Below, piece by piece: positions 1-4,946 of a stretch of DNA of 5,236 nt. Under the pieces are notes generated by a model that was given only the letters and a program-made list of their open reading frames with translations, did not search any database and was not told the DNA's origin. Made by a program: the position numbers and the translations under genes. Numbering within the stretch: the stretch's first letter is position 1; the number at the start of each line of letters is the position of its first letter. This DNA is from an uncultured Lachnospiraceae bacterium (lineage in GTDB: Bacteria; Bacillota; Clostridia; Lachnospirales; Lachnospiraceae): positions 1 to 5,236 of the forward strand of contig CAJTOK010000087.1 of NCBI GenBank assembly GCA_910577825.1. Reading direction: 5' to 3'.

Positions 1-46
1 TTGTGGTCTTAACCCACCGTCTAAAGCCAGTGGGATTGCGACCACA
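1..46 (+). repeat. Nested hairpin, possible mobile-element or structured-RNA end
   Basis: An outer stem TGTGGTC (2-8) pairs with GACCACA (40-46). Inside it, CCCAC (13-17) pairs with GTGGG (30-34) around a loop containing GTCTAAAGCCA (19-29). The same 11 bases, in the same orientation and again inside a CCCA/TGGG stem, occur at the right end of the window. Hairpins of this look (CCCA...CTAAAG...TGGG) are, as far as I remember, common at ends of IS200/IS605-family elements and in their associated guide RNAs; that assignment is inference. No transposase gene lies in the window. The copy may be partial because the window begins here. Confidence 0.5.
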
Positions 47-173
47 TTATTTCAATACAAAAAAAGACTATTGCACTAAATAAACTGCCATCTGACAGTC
101 AGGCAATAAAAAAATAAAATTTTTTCTGCTGGCGGGTACTACCTGCTGGCAATTTTATCTTGTCATTTTATCC
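47..173. other. Non-coding gap downstream of the zinc-ribbon operon
   Basis: No open frame with a ribosome binding site is seen here. The stretch contains A- and T-rich runs around 107-125, an 8-bp direct repeat CTGCTGGC (126-133 and 143-150), and a weak imperfect hairpin (TGCC 86-89 / GGCA 102-105, with inner TGA/TCA). On the minus strand that hairpin is followed by GTTTATTT, so it could be a weak terminator for the operon ending at 174. None of these is strong enough to assign a function. Confidence 0.4.
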
Positions 174-479
174 TCACCCTTTCTTGCATTTAAGGGCATT
201 TTTATTTATCTGCTCTTCCCTGTACTGTATTGCTTCTGCCAGATTATCAAGTGTCATATCCATAATAAACGAAAAGTTATCGTGGCATTCAGGACACTCT
301 GGAATTTCATTTTTAAGAGCCCTGTCTATCAAATCTGCAAACCCATCAATCCCGAATATTATATCTGTGTCACAGGTGACACATTTCATATATCCAATAG
401 TATCTGGTTTCTTGACTACTTCATATCTGTACATATCATGTACATTATTCAGTCTTTCTTTTACAAACCTATATCCCAT
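174..479 (-). CDS. Small zinc-ribbon-like protein, unknown function
   Basis: This is a 101-aa soluble protein. Two CxxC pairs, C33/C36 (KCVTC) and C62/C65 (ECPEC), are 25 residues apart, the usual layout of a four-cysteine zinc-binding ribbon. A helix-rich, acidic tail (about 72-93) follows, and the last residues are lysine-rich with one more Cys (C98). No signal peptide or membrane segment is visible. The ATG at 479 is preceded by GAGAGGAA, a reasonable ribosome binding site. The gene lies 22 bases after the stop of a second zinc-ribbon gene on the same strand, so the two are probably co-transcribed. Zinc binding is inferred from spacing only. Zinc ribbons can bind DNA, RNA or proteins, and nothing here decides between them. 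Confidence 0.75.
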   Translation of the reverse strand: MGYRFVKERLNNVHDMYRYEVVKKPDTIGYMKCVTCDTDIIFGIDGFADLIDRALKNEIPECPECHDNFSFIMDMTLDNLAEAIQYREEQINKNALKCKKG

Positions 480-501
480 AACTAATTCCTCTCTTTCTGT
501 T

Positions 502-813
502 TTAAAATTTAGACCTTATTAACTTACCAAACTCAATCATGGCAAGTGCTGTTTTAAGTTTAATGATTTCTAACGTTTGCATTGGTCGTGTAATAAACAT
601 ACTTTTTACATTAAAAAGCAGTTCATCTGTCTTGGAAATATGGGTAAGCAGGGCTTCCCTTAGATTCCTCTCTAACTTTCGATTTCTGTAACTACAGTTC
701 GGACAACAAACTTTAATGTCCTCTTCACTGTCCTTGTTGATACTTAAACTGAATTTATATCCACATTTTACACATGTAATATCCAGTTCAACTCTTCTGT
801 TTTTCTTACTCAT
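502..813 (-). CDS. Small zinc-ribbon protein, first gene of a two-gene operon
   Basis: This 103-aa protein begins MSKKNRR and has cysteines C14/C17 (TCVKCGY) and C37/C40 (CCPNC, with an extra C36). They are 19 residues apart, a compact zinc-ribbon arrangement. The second half (about 45-103) is predicted helical, basic and amphipathic, without membrane segments. The ATG at 813 has an ideal AAGGAGGAA ribosome binding site. A promoter-like region with a perfect inverted repeat lies at 862-891. It precedes the zinc-ribbon gene ending at 174 by 22 bases. Its ribosome binding site and first codons closely match those of the otherwise unrelated gene starting at 1550. A zinc-binding nucleic-acid or protein adaptor is an inference; I do not recognise the family. 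Confidence 0.78.
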   Translation of the reverse strand: MSKKNRRVELDITCVKCGYKFSLSINKDSEEDIKVCCPNCSYRNRKLERNLREALLTHISKTDELLFNVKSMFITRPMQTLEIIKLKTALAMIEFGKLIRSKF

Positions 814-861
814 AACTATCTTCCTCCTTAATATTTTTGTGTATTTACTACCTGCTACAGG

Positions 862-891
862 AATATAATATATAACTATTTCTATAGTTAA
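862..891 (-). promoter_or_regulatory. Candidate promoter with embedded inverted repeat
   Basis: On the minus strand TTAACT (886-891) and TATATT (862-867) are separated by 18 bases, a plausible sigma-70/SigA promoter for the zinc-ribbon operon starting at 813. A perfect 7-bp inverted repeat, TAACTAT/ATAGTTA with a 4-base loop (873-890), fills the spacer and touches the -35 box, where a repressor could block polymerase. The boxes are not a full consensus match, so this is moderate evidence. Confidence 0.45.
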
Positions 892-899
892 TTAAAAAT

Positions 900-944
900 A
901 AAATAAAACAAAAACAGAGCCCAGGAAATTTCCTAGGCTCTGCT
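900..944 (-). terminator. Rho-independent terminator A
   Basis: A 28-base near-perfect palindrome (915-942; CAGAGCC and AGGCTCTG arms) is followed on the minus strand by TTTTTGTTTTATTTT. It lies 48 bases past the stop of the gene ending at 990. The single imperfect pair is C/A on the plus strand but G/U on the minus-strand RNA, so the stem works better for leftward transcription. It is part of an approximately 84-bp repeat shared with terminator B. Confidence 0.85.
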
Positions 945-983
945 ATTATCTTTAATACAATGCACATTATAATTTCTTATTGT
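900..983 (-). repeat. Intergenic repeat copy A (3'-UTR plus terminator)
   Basis: This 84-base block matches 1573-1655 in the same orientation at roughly 85-90% by eye, with one short length difference. The match covers the sequence just after the stop codon (ATAATTTCTTATTGT on the plus strand), the spacer, the hairpin and the U-tract. It begins 6 bases after the stop of the 990-1550 gene. Confidence 0.85.
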
Positions 984-989
984 CTAATT

Positions 990-1550
990 TTAACATTTAA
1001 TAATTTTATGGTCTTTTATATAATCCACTATTTTCTTTCCCAGAGTATTTGAATAAATGTAAGCTACTCTACCGTATTGGACTATATTATTAATATTGAC
1101 GAAACCCAGTCCTTCAAGCATTTTTAATTCCCTTTCAAGCACCTCTTTATAAGGTATATCTATATCATTTTCAGCTGGTAATTTATTACATAGGTAGTCG
1201 TATATATCGTCAGGAAATTCATCTAACCATATACGTGCAGGTACATATGCAGCTGTACAGATAATATAATTATCATCTTTATAATGGTCACAAATATTTT
1301 TAATAGCTTCTGACTTTTCTTCAGTATCGCCACAAGCATATATATTAACAATCCTGATTTCTTTTTCTGCAATATCTTTAATATCTTTTTTTATGGTTAT
1401 AATATCTGATACCATAAATTCATTACCCCCATAAGGAAAATCAGCATTATATACCTTCCACACTACATTACGTTCACTAAATTTAAGTCCTTCCCTAGGA
1501 ATCTTATCATCCCAAGTATCATATGTCTTTCTGTTTTCTTTCTCACTCAT
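990..1550 (-). CDS. Unrecognised 186-aa soluble protein
   Basis: I do not recognise this protein. It starts MSEKENRK and looks like a mixed alpha/beta soluble protein. A basic strand region (about 64-72, EIRIVNIYA) is followed by a helix, a beta stretch with aromatic residues (94-108, NYIICTAAYVPARIW), an acidic loop (110-132), a helix (135-146), and a C-terminal segment LGFVNINNIVQYGRVAYIY (148-166). That last segment faintly recalls the last strands of GNAT acetyltransferases, but no acetyl-CoA loop is evident, so I do not assign it. The frame is open upstream to 1622, but those 24 codons run through terminator B. The ATG at 1550 has AAGGAGGAAATAATT before it and is the real start. It has its own terminator (900-944). 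Confidence 0.75.
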   Translation of the reverse strand: MSEKENRKTYDTWDDKIPREGLKFSERNVVWKVYNADFPYGGNEFMVSDIITIKKDIKDIAEKEIRIVNIYACGDTEEKSEAIKNICDHYKDDNYIICTAAYVPARIWLDEFPDDIYDYLCNKLPAENDIDIPYKEVLERELKMLEGLGFVNINNIVQYGRVAYIYSNTLGKKIVDYIKDHKIIKC

Positions 1551-1572
1551 AATTATTTCCTCCTTGTTTTTA

Positions 1573-1615
1573 AAAATAAAACAAAAACAGAGCCCAGGAA
1601 ATTTCCCAGACTCTG
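1573..1615 (-). terminator. Rho-independent terminator B
   Basis: A 28-base imperfect palindrome (1588-1615; CAGAG/CTCTG outer arms) is followed on the minus strand by TTTTTGTTTTATTTT. Three non-Watson-Crick positions are C/A on the plus strand but G/U on the minus-strand RNA, so the stem is intact only for leftward transcription. It terminates the membrane-anchored gene ending at 1677. Only 37 bases separate the hairpin from the next start codon. Confidence 0.82.
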
Positions 1616-1655
1616 CCATCATCTTTAGTAAAGGCGCATTATAATTTCTTATTGT
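1573..1655 (-). repeat. Intergenic repeat copy B (3'-UTR plus terminator)
   Basis: This is the second copy of the 900-983 block in direct orientation. It starts 21 bases after the stop of the 1677-2297 gene and ends 22 bases before the ATG at 1550. The differences from copy A cluster in the hairpin arm and in the short spacer after it. The duplication covers non-coding sequence only; the genes upstream of each copy are unrelated. Confidence 0.85.
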
Positions 1656-1676
1656 TTACAAGTTACTAACACTAGA

Positions 1677-2297
1677 CTACTGTACATTCATACTAAGTGC
1701 TATAAATACAGGTGTTGAACCGGTATCTAAGCCTGCATATACGGCATCAAAAGTTACTATGTCACCATCCATAAGGTCATATTTCTCATCCCCAATGTAA
1801 GACATATCCATATCCATCATTCCTAATGAATCATCACCTTGTATATATCCAGAAACAATTCCAATAACACCTGGATTTCCTGTTACCTGCATATCAACAT
1901 TAAACACAGAGCCAATAGTGTAAGGTTCTTTTACCATCTCTCTTAATGTCTGTTCAGCATCAGGAATATATGCTATATAAACGTCATCCCTATTATAGTT
2001 GTAATTATAAATAGAAGTAAATAAGCTTTCCATTCTTTGGTCATTAAGATTAGCATATATATCATCTAATATACTACGAGGCTTTGCAATACCAACTTCT
2101 TCACCGTCTTCAAGTTCAAGGAAATAGTAATCATCATTGTTGCCATCATCACCATTGTTGTCATCTACTTCATTACCATATCCTGCATTCTGCTGTGGCT
2201 GTGTTGGTGTGTCATCATCTGCAATTACAACAAGTATAACAAGCACTAATGCCAATATACCGATACCACTTAATATCTTTTTAATAAAATTAGCCAT
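1677..2297 (-). CDS. Membrane-anchored protein with acidic linker and extracytoplasmic domain
   Basis: The 206-aa protein starts MANFIKKIL and has one hydrophobic segment (about 9-26) after a lysine-containing N-terminus, so it should be anchored with its C-terminus outside. There is no cysteine for a lipoprotein anchor. Residues 27-68 form a low-complexity linker rich in Asp, Asn, Gly and Gln. The folded part (about 70-206) ends in a beta-rich region (VFNVDMQVTG, VIGIVSGYI, DIVTFDAVYAGL, PVFIALSMNV) that could be a small OB-like barrel; that fold is a guess. The frame extends to an ATG at 2312, but that codon overlaps the ribosome binding site GGAGG, so the ATG at 2297 is chosen. It lies 41 bases after the stop of the 2339-2959 frame and ends before terminator B. 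Confidence 0.8.
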   Translation of the reverse strand: MANFIKKILSGIGILALVLVILVVIADDDTPTQPQQNAGYGNEVDDNNGDDGNNDDYYFLELEDGEEVGIAKPRSILDDIYANLNDQRMESLFTSIYNYNYNRDDVYIAYIPDAEQTLREMVKEPYTIGSVFNVDMQVTGNPGVIGIVSGYIQGDDSLGMMDMDMSYIGDEKYDLMDGDIVTFDAVYAGLDTGSTPVFIALSMNVQ

Positions 2298-2338
2298 AAA
2301 CGTTACCTCCATTACATTACGTTATTCTATTCTTTACT

Positions 2339-2959
2339 TTACATTATTCCGTACTGTATAGGATAAAGTATGACACCGCCTCCGTCACTCAAATCAACAC
2401 TGATGGTGTCATCCTTAACACCTATAACCAGTCCCTCATGTATCTCCATGCTTGTTATTCCATCCAGCGGGGAAACACAGCCATAATCACTTACCAGCCC
2501 GAAATCATTTATAGACCTGAACTGGCTGAACCTCATTCTTGGCACTGCATTATGGATTGCAATATCACTAATATTTGTAATGCAGGTCAGTTTCTTGCCA
2601 AGTAATGAAAATTCTTCTTTTGTTAGCTGGCTTATATTACCAGACATCCCGGACATGTCTATGGAACGGTATATTAAATCGTTGGTGAACATGTCAGCCC
2701 TTACCTCAATTATCTCTTCTGGTGTAAGCATATAAGCTTTATCGTTTACTATCTTTGTAACCAATTCTTTATGTTTCAGGTTTACAAATATAGTATCATT
2801 TTGTGTATTTGCAAGGATGTTATATCCGTTCCCTATAACTATATCAGGGTCTATACAGAAACTTATATAATCACCATTATCAGCTATAACCAGCTCCAGT
2901 ATACTTCCGTTATTATTAATCTGGAAGTGTTTCTCTTTTGGGATTATATAAACTTTGTT
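2339..2959 (-). pseudogene. N-terminally truncated gene of unknown function (206 open codons, no start)
   Basis: The frame runs 206 codons from just after a TAA (2960-2962) to the stop at 2339. The first conventional start codon is a TTG at 2764 with no ribosome binding site; internal ATGs also lack one. The 65 residues upstream of the TTG look protein-like (GSILELVIADNGDYISF, then DIVIGNGYNILANTQNDTIF) and are continuous with the 141-aa part. The protein is therefore probably a 5'-truncated gene, not a TTG-initiated one. Similar beta-hairpin phrases recur at its C-terminus (GLVIGVKDDTISVDLSDGGG), perhaps marking two copies of one fold. No membrane segment is seen, and I do not recognise the family. 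The lost start faces the shortened MORN gene, so a deletion between 2960 and 3030 could have damaged both. A non-standard start (ATT or CTG) remains possible. Confidence 0.6.
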
Positions 2960-3009
2960 TTATTGTAATTAATAAGATAGATAGCCGCATTTGCCTATAC
3001 TGAGAATAG

Positions 3010-3225
3010 TCAAGTAAAGAAAACCATCAAAGATATTACATTACCTTTTTCATCATATAATGTGCCTTCACCATGGAAACTTCCCCCGCTCCACATACCT
3101 TCATACTGCAATCTGCCATCCGGGTAATACGATTTACCATAGCCATTTGGTTTACCGTTCCTGCAGTTCCCCTCAAACTTCAATATGCCATCTGGATAAT
3201 ACTCTTCCTTAAATGTCTGGAACAT
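3010..3225 (-). CDS. Short MORN-repeat protein, probably C-terminally truncated
   Basis: The 71-aa protein has about three MORN-type repeats: EYYPDGILKFEGNCRNGKP, SYYPDGRLQYEGMWSGGSF, then GEGTLYDEKGNVI. The pattern is YYPDG-x-L-x-(F/Y)EG followed by an NGxxxGxG turn, each repeat forming a beta-hairpin of an open solenoid. In Bacillota such repeats occur in YwqK-like proteins and in exported or toxin-related proteins; which applies here is unknown. The third repeat stops after GNVI and is followed by SLMVFFT and a stop, where a continuing YEG-W motif would be expected. The end is therefore probably new sequence created by a rearrangement. The ATG at 3225 has AAGGAGAAG ten bases upstream. No signal peptide is present, so a cytoplasmic location is likely. 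Confidence 0.7.
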   Translation of the reverse strand: MFQTFKEEYYPDGILKFEGNCRNGKPNGYGKSYYPDGRLQYEGMWSGGSFHGEGTLYDEKGNVISLMVFFT

Positions 3226-3699
3226 CTCTATCTTCTCCTTTTTACTGTACCAGCAAACAATCCCTGGCTGTCCTATGCCAGTATCCTGGTATCGCCAGAC
3301 ATTTATTTACCTAGGTATCCCATTATTTTTTACAACCATCTTTAAACGCCTGTTTCTGTTGCCAGGATATGTCCTTGTAATACCATTTTTATTGCCAGAC
3401 TGTTTCGGAAACAACATGCAATGCCTGGGCAAAACATGCAGACATTACATAAAGCTCTGAAATATAGTGTTAAAACACCAGTAGTTTTATTACCAGTCCA
3501 AAACTATATTCTAAAAGTACATTTAAAATCCGCCATAAAATTAGAACTTCTGTATATTCCAACAGATTGCCAGTGGTTTTAAGAGGTGTCCTAATAATTA
3601 TAGTATGTATACGCAACATAGTCAAGCAAACATTGCGGATATGCAAGTTATTTTAAGAACCTATATCTATTATAATTTTAATAAAAAGGAGGCATTTTT
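3226..3699. other. 474-base divergent region with decayed coding frames
   Basis: This separates the leftward MORN gene from the rightward XRE gene. On the minus strand, the frame of the MORN gene is open upstream from 3224 to a TAA at 3307-3309, and open again for about 45 codons beyond it (SGNKNGITRTYPGNRNRR and so on). Another minus frame is open over 3346-3500. None has a convincing start and ribosome binding site; the overlapping plus-strand frames also lack one. A 7-bp stem (3482-3488 with 3500-3506) and a 7-bp direct repeat ACATGCA (3414, 3434) are present. I read it as decayed sequence plus the XRE gene's upstream control region. Confidence 0.4.
3613..3676 (+). promoter_or_regulatory. 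Candidate promoter and operator of the XRE gene
   Basis: A perfect -10 box TATAAT (3671-3676) lies 23 bases before the ATG; the -35 region is poor (TTATTT at 3648-3653, 17-base spacing). Upstream are four GCAA/TTGC half-sites (3613-3616, 3626-3629, 3633-3636, 3643-3646), including a small dyad GCAA-ACA-TTGC. Such clusters could be operator sites for the adjacent HTH protein; this is inference. Confidence 0.4.
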
Positions 3700-3927
3700 A
3701 TGATTAGTTTAAGGATTTTAGAAATTTTGGAAGAACAAGGACACACTAAATACTGGCTGTATAAACAAATGGATATGTTAAGCTACCGTAACTTTAAAAA
3801 TATTGTTGAAAATGAAACATCTGCCATAAGGTTTGAAACACTGGATAAACTAAAACGTATATTGAATGTACCTATAGGTGAATTATTTAAGGAAACACAA
3901 GAAAATAAAGAAGAACCAGATTCATAA
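3700..3927 (+). CDS. XRE/Cro-C1-type HTH transcriptional regulator
   Basis: The 75-aa protein is essentially one Cro/C1-type helix-turn-helix domain (about residues 4-64). An opening helix (LRILEILEEQG) is followed by the HTH core around 17-40 (YWLYKQMDMLSYRNFKNIV), then the conserved FETLDKLKRILNVPIGELF segment typical of this fold. A short charged tail (QENKEEPDS) ends it, with no sensor domain. It resembles the short HTH_26/Cro-like family found in prophages and mobile elements of Bacillota. The ATG is preceded by AAGGAGG at good spacing. It is the only supported plus-strand gene, runs convergent to the toxin-antitoxin operon, and is bracketed by a 13-bp direct repeat. Its target is unknown; autoregulation is plausible. 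Confidence 0.85.
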   Translation: MISLRILEILEEQGHTKYWLYKQMDMLSYRNFKNIVENETSAIRFETLDKLKRILNVPIGELFKETQENKEEPDS

Positions 3928-3966
3928 AAAACTAATTATAGTATGTTATTATCCTTACAACAAAAT

Positions 3967-3996
3967 AGTCATGGAATATAATAATATCCCATGACT
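3967..3996 (-). terminator. Hairpin between convergent genes, likely leftward terminator
   Basis: AGTCATGG (3967-3974) pairs with CCATGACT (3989-3996), extended by ATAT/ATAT around an AATA loop. The one mismatch is A/C on the plus strand but U/G on the minus-strand RNA. On the minus strand it is followed directly by ATTTTG, while on the plus strand no immediate T-run follows. It probably ends leftward transcripts from the toxin-antitoxin side and may also help stop the XRE transcript. Confidence 0.5.
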
Positions 3997-4043
3997 TATG
4001 CCTTGTACTATATATTTAATTTTTTATCCCCTGTATAATTTAT

Positions 4044-4240
4044 TTACCAGGTTACAGACTTTGTTTTAACACCATAACTGGTTTCATAATAAAATTTACA
4101 TTCCTTCACAAAACTTCCAGTTACTGTTTTACTTCACCAGTTCCTTTTTCTGTTCCAATGGCTTCACCCTTTTCCATTATACCACGGCCAGGATTATATA
4201 TAACGTCCATACCCTTTCTTAGTATCCCGTCTGCTACATG
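4044..4240 (-). pseudogene. Frameshifted remnant of an unknown gene
   Basis: Two protein-like minus-strand frames abut. The first, from 4240 to a TAA at 4121-4123, includes GMDVIYNPGRGIMEKGEAIG. The second runs from 4133 to a TAA at 4044-4046 and reads SKTVTGSFVKECKFYYETS followed by YGVKTKSVTW. They overlap by a dozen bases, and joining them near 4130 would give one continuous C-terminus of about 65 residues. There is no start codon with a ribosome binding site. It sits directly downstream of the PIN toxin gene, on the same strand. I do not recognise the protein. The reading rests on amino-acid texture, so chance open frames remain possible. Confidence 0.45.
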
Positions 4241-4247
4241 TTACTGT

Positions 4248-4664
4248 TCAGAATATTGGAAGATTTAAAAAATCTTCTGGTAAAATAGCTGGGATACCTG
4301 AATAACAAAAGTCTTTTATATTCCTTGTAATAATATAATCTGCAGAAACAGACATTGCACATTCATCTTGTAAACAATCCTCCATATCCCTGAATTTATT
4401 ATTTTTTAATGCAGAAATTATTTTTCCTGAATCAACTTTTTCTATAAGTAGGATATCACATAAACTTAATAATAACTCCCGTCTTTCATTTTCCGTCCAG
4501 TCTTTCCTCAAAATATAAAATATATCTGGTATTGTATGTGCTGCCATATATCCAGTAATTCTCTTATCAGCACATAATTTTATTATCTTATCAGCATTAC
4601 TATAATATGGCTCTCTTCCTGCAAGTGCATCTATTATTACATTTGTGTCAACCAGCACCCTCAT
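4248..4664 (-). CDS. PIN-domain ribonuclease toxin (VapC-like)
   Basis: The 138-aa protein is a complete single PIN domain, the usual length for this family. It opens with the signature MRVLVDTNVIIDAL (catalytic D6). A middle helix AAHTIPDIFYILRK (41-54) contains D47. Acidic residues around 93-96 (RDMED) and the closing SADYIITRNIKDF (107-119) with D109, R114-N115 and D118 complete the metal site. Known PIN toxins of this type cleave RNA with Mg2+ (several VapCs cut tRNA or rRNA); the target here cannot be told. The style (VDTNVIIDALAGREPY, ITRNIKDF) matches the PIN_3 subgroup. The ATG at 4664 lies inside the end of the antitoxin gene (17-base overlap), with its ribosome binding site GGGAGGAA also inside that gene. 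This supports translational coupling. Key residues appear intact. Confidence 0.9.
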   Translation of the reverse strand: MRVLVDTNVIIDALAGREPYYSNADKIIKLCADKRITGYMAAHTIPDIFYILRKDWTENERRELLLSLCDILLIEKVDSGKIISALKNNKFRDMEDCLQDECAMSVSADYIITRNIKDFCYSGIPAILPEDFLNLPIF

Positions 4665-4893
4665 ATTTTTCCTCCCATGCTTTTGCCAGCTCAGCTTTAT
4701 AATCCCTGTCTGTTATGCCAGGTTTACGGAAACGCTGTAGGTTTTCATATGCTGCCTGTGATTTTTCAATACCATATTCTTCCTTATCCGGATATAAACC
4801 ATCAATTCCCTTTAATATATTTATTACATAATATATTTTCTCATCTGGCATATTCCTGATTATTTCAACAGCCTGTTCCTGGATTACTGTCAT
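4648..4893 (-). CDS. Antitoxin partner of the PIN toxin
   Basis: The 81-aa protein is small, acidic and charged, as antitoxins usually are. An N-terminal helical part (EQAVEIIRNMPDEKIYYVIN, about 5-24) is followed by a loop with LYPDKEEYG. The C-terminal helix, DYKAELAKAWEEKY (64-77), is the likely toxin-binding segment. No classic AbrB, MetJ/Arc or HTH DNA-binding motif is obvious, though the N-terminal helices could serve. The role is assigned from its position: it is directly upstream of, and overlaps by 17 bases, the PIN gene on the same strand. The ATG at 4893 follows AAAGGAGGGG at short spacing. An extended -10 promoter lies about 55 bases upstream. The length is normal for such partners. 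Confidence 0.78.
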   Translation of the reverse strand: MTVIQEQAVEIIRNMPDEKIYYVINILKGIDGLYPDKEEYGIEKSQAAYENLQRFRKPGITDRDYKAELAKAWEEKYEGAG

Positions 4894-4946
4894 ATTACCC
4901 CTCCTTTTAATTTCTTTCTGCAGGTATTTTTCACTTTCCTGATAAA

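Larger units (their letters stand above)
3596..3946 (+). repeat. 13-bp direct repeat bracketing the XRE gene
   Basis: AATTATAGTATGT occurs at 3596-3608, upstream of the XRE gene, and identically at 3934-3946, seven bases after its stop codon. Both copies are in the same orientation. It could be a binding site for the HTH protein, a trace of insertion, or chance in AT-rich DNA. Confidence 0.4.

Noticed and set aside
126..150. CTGCTGGC repeat as a strong terminator of the zinc-ribbon operon
   Set aside because: The possible stem (GCGGGT/ACCTGC) pairs better on the plus strand and is short, so it does not fit a leftward terminator.
160..522. Plus-strand 120-aa open frame
   Set aside because: It is the complement of the zinc-ribbon gene, lacks a ribosome binding site and is hydrophobic by complement composition.
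1041..1110. GNAT acetyltransferase call from the LGFVNINNI...RVAYIY segment
   Set aside because: Only a faint resemblance to the last strands; no acetyl-CoA binding motif is visible.
1551..1622. Longer start for the 990 gene (MMAESGKFPG...)
   Set aside because: These codons run through the terminator B hairpin and U-tract; the ATG at 1550 has an ideal ribosome binding site.
900..1655. Two-copy repeat as a CRISPR array
   Set aside because: There are only two copies about 670 bases apart with a gene between; they are terminators, not repeat-spacer units.
2298..2312. ATG at 2312 as start of the membrane-anchored protein
   Set aside because: It overlaps the GGAGG that serves the ATG at 2297, and the signal-anchor architecture starts naturally at MANFIKK.
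2137..2361. Plus-strand 74-aa frame
   Set aside because: It is a shadow of the Asp/Asn-rich linker and membrane segment of the minus-strand gene.
3073..3460. Plus-strand open frames of 90 and 61 codons
   Set aside because: They have no ribosome binding sites; one overlaps the MORN gene whose repeats show the minus strand is coding.
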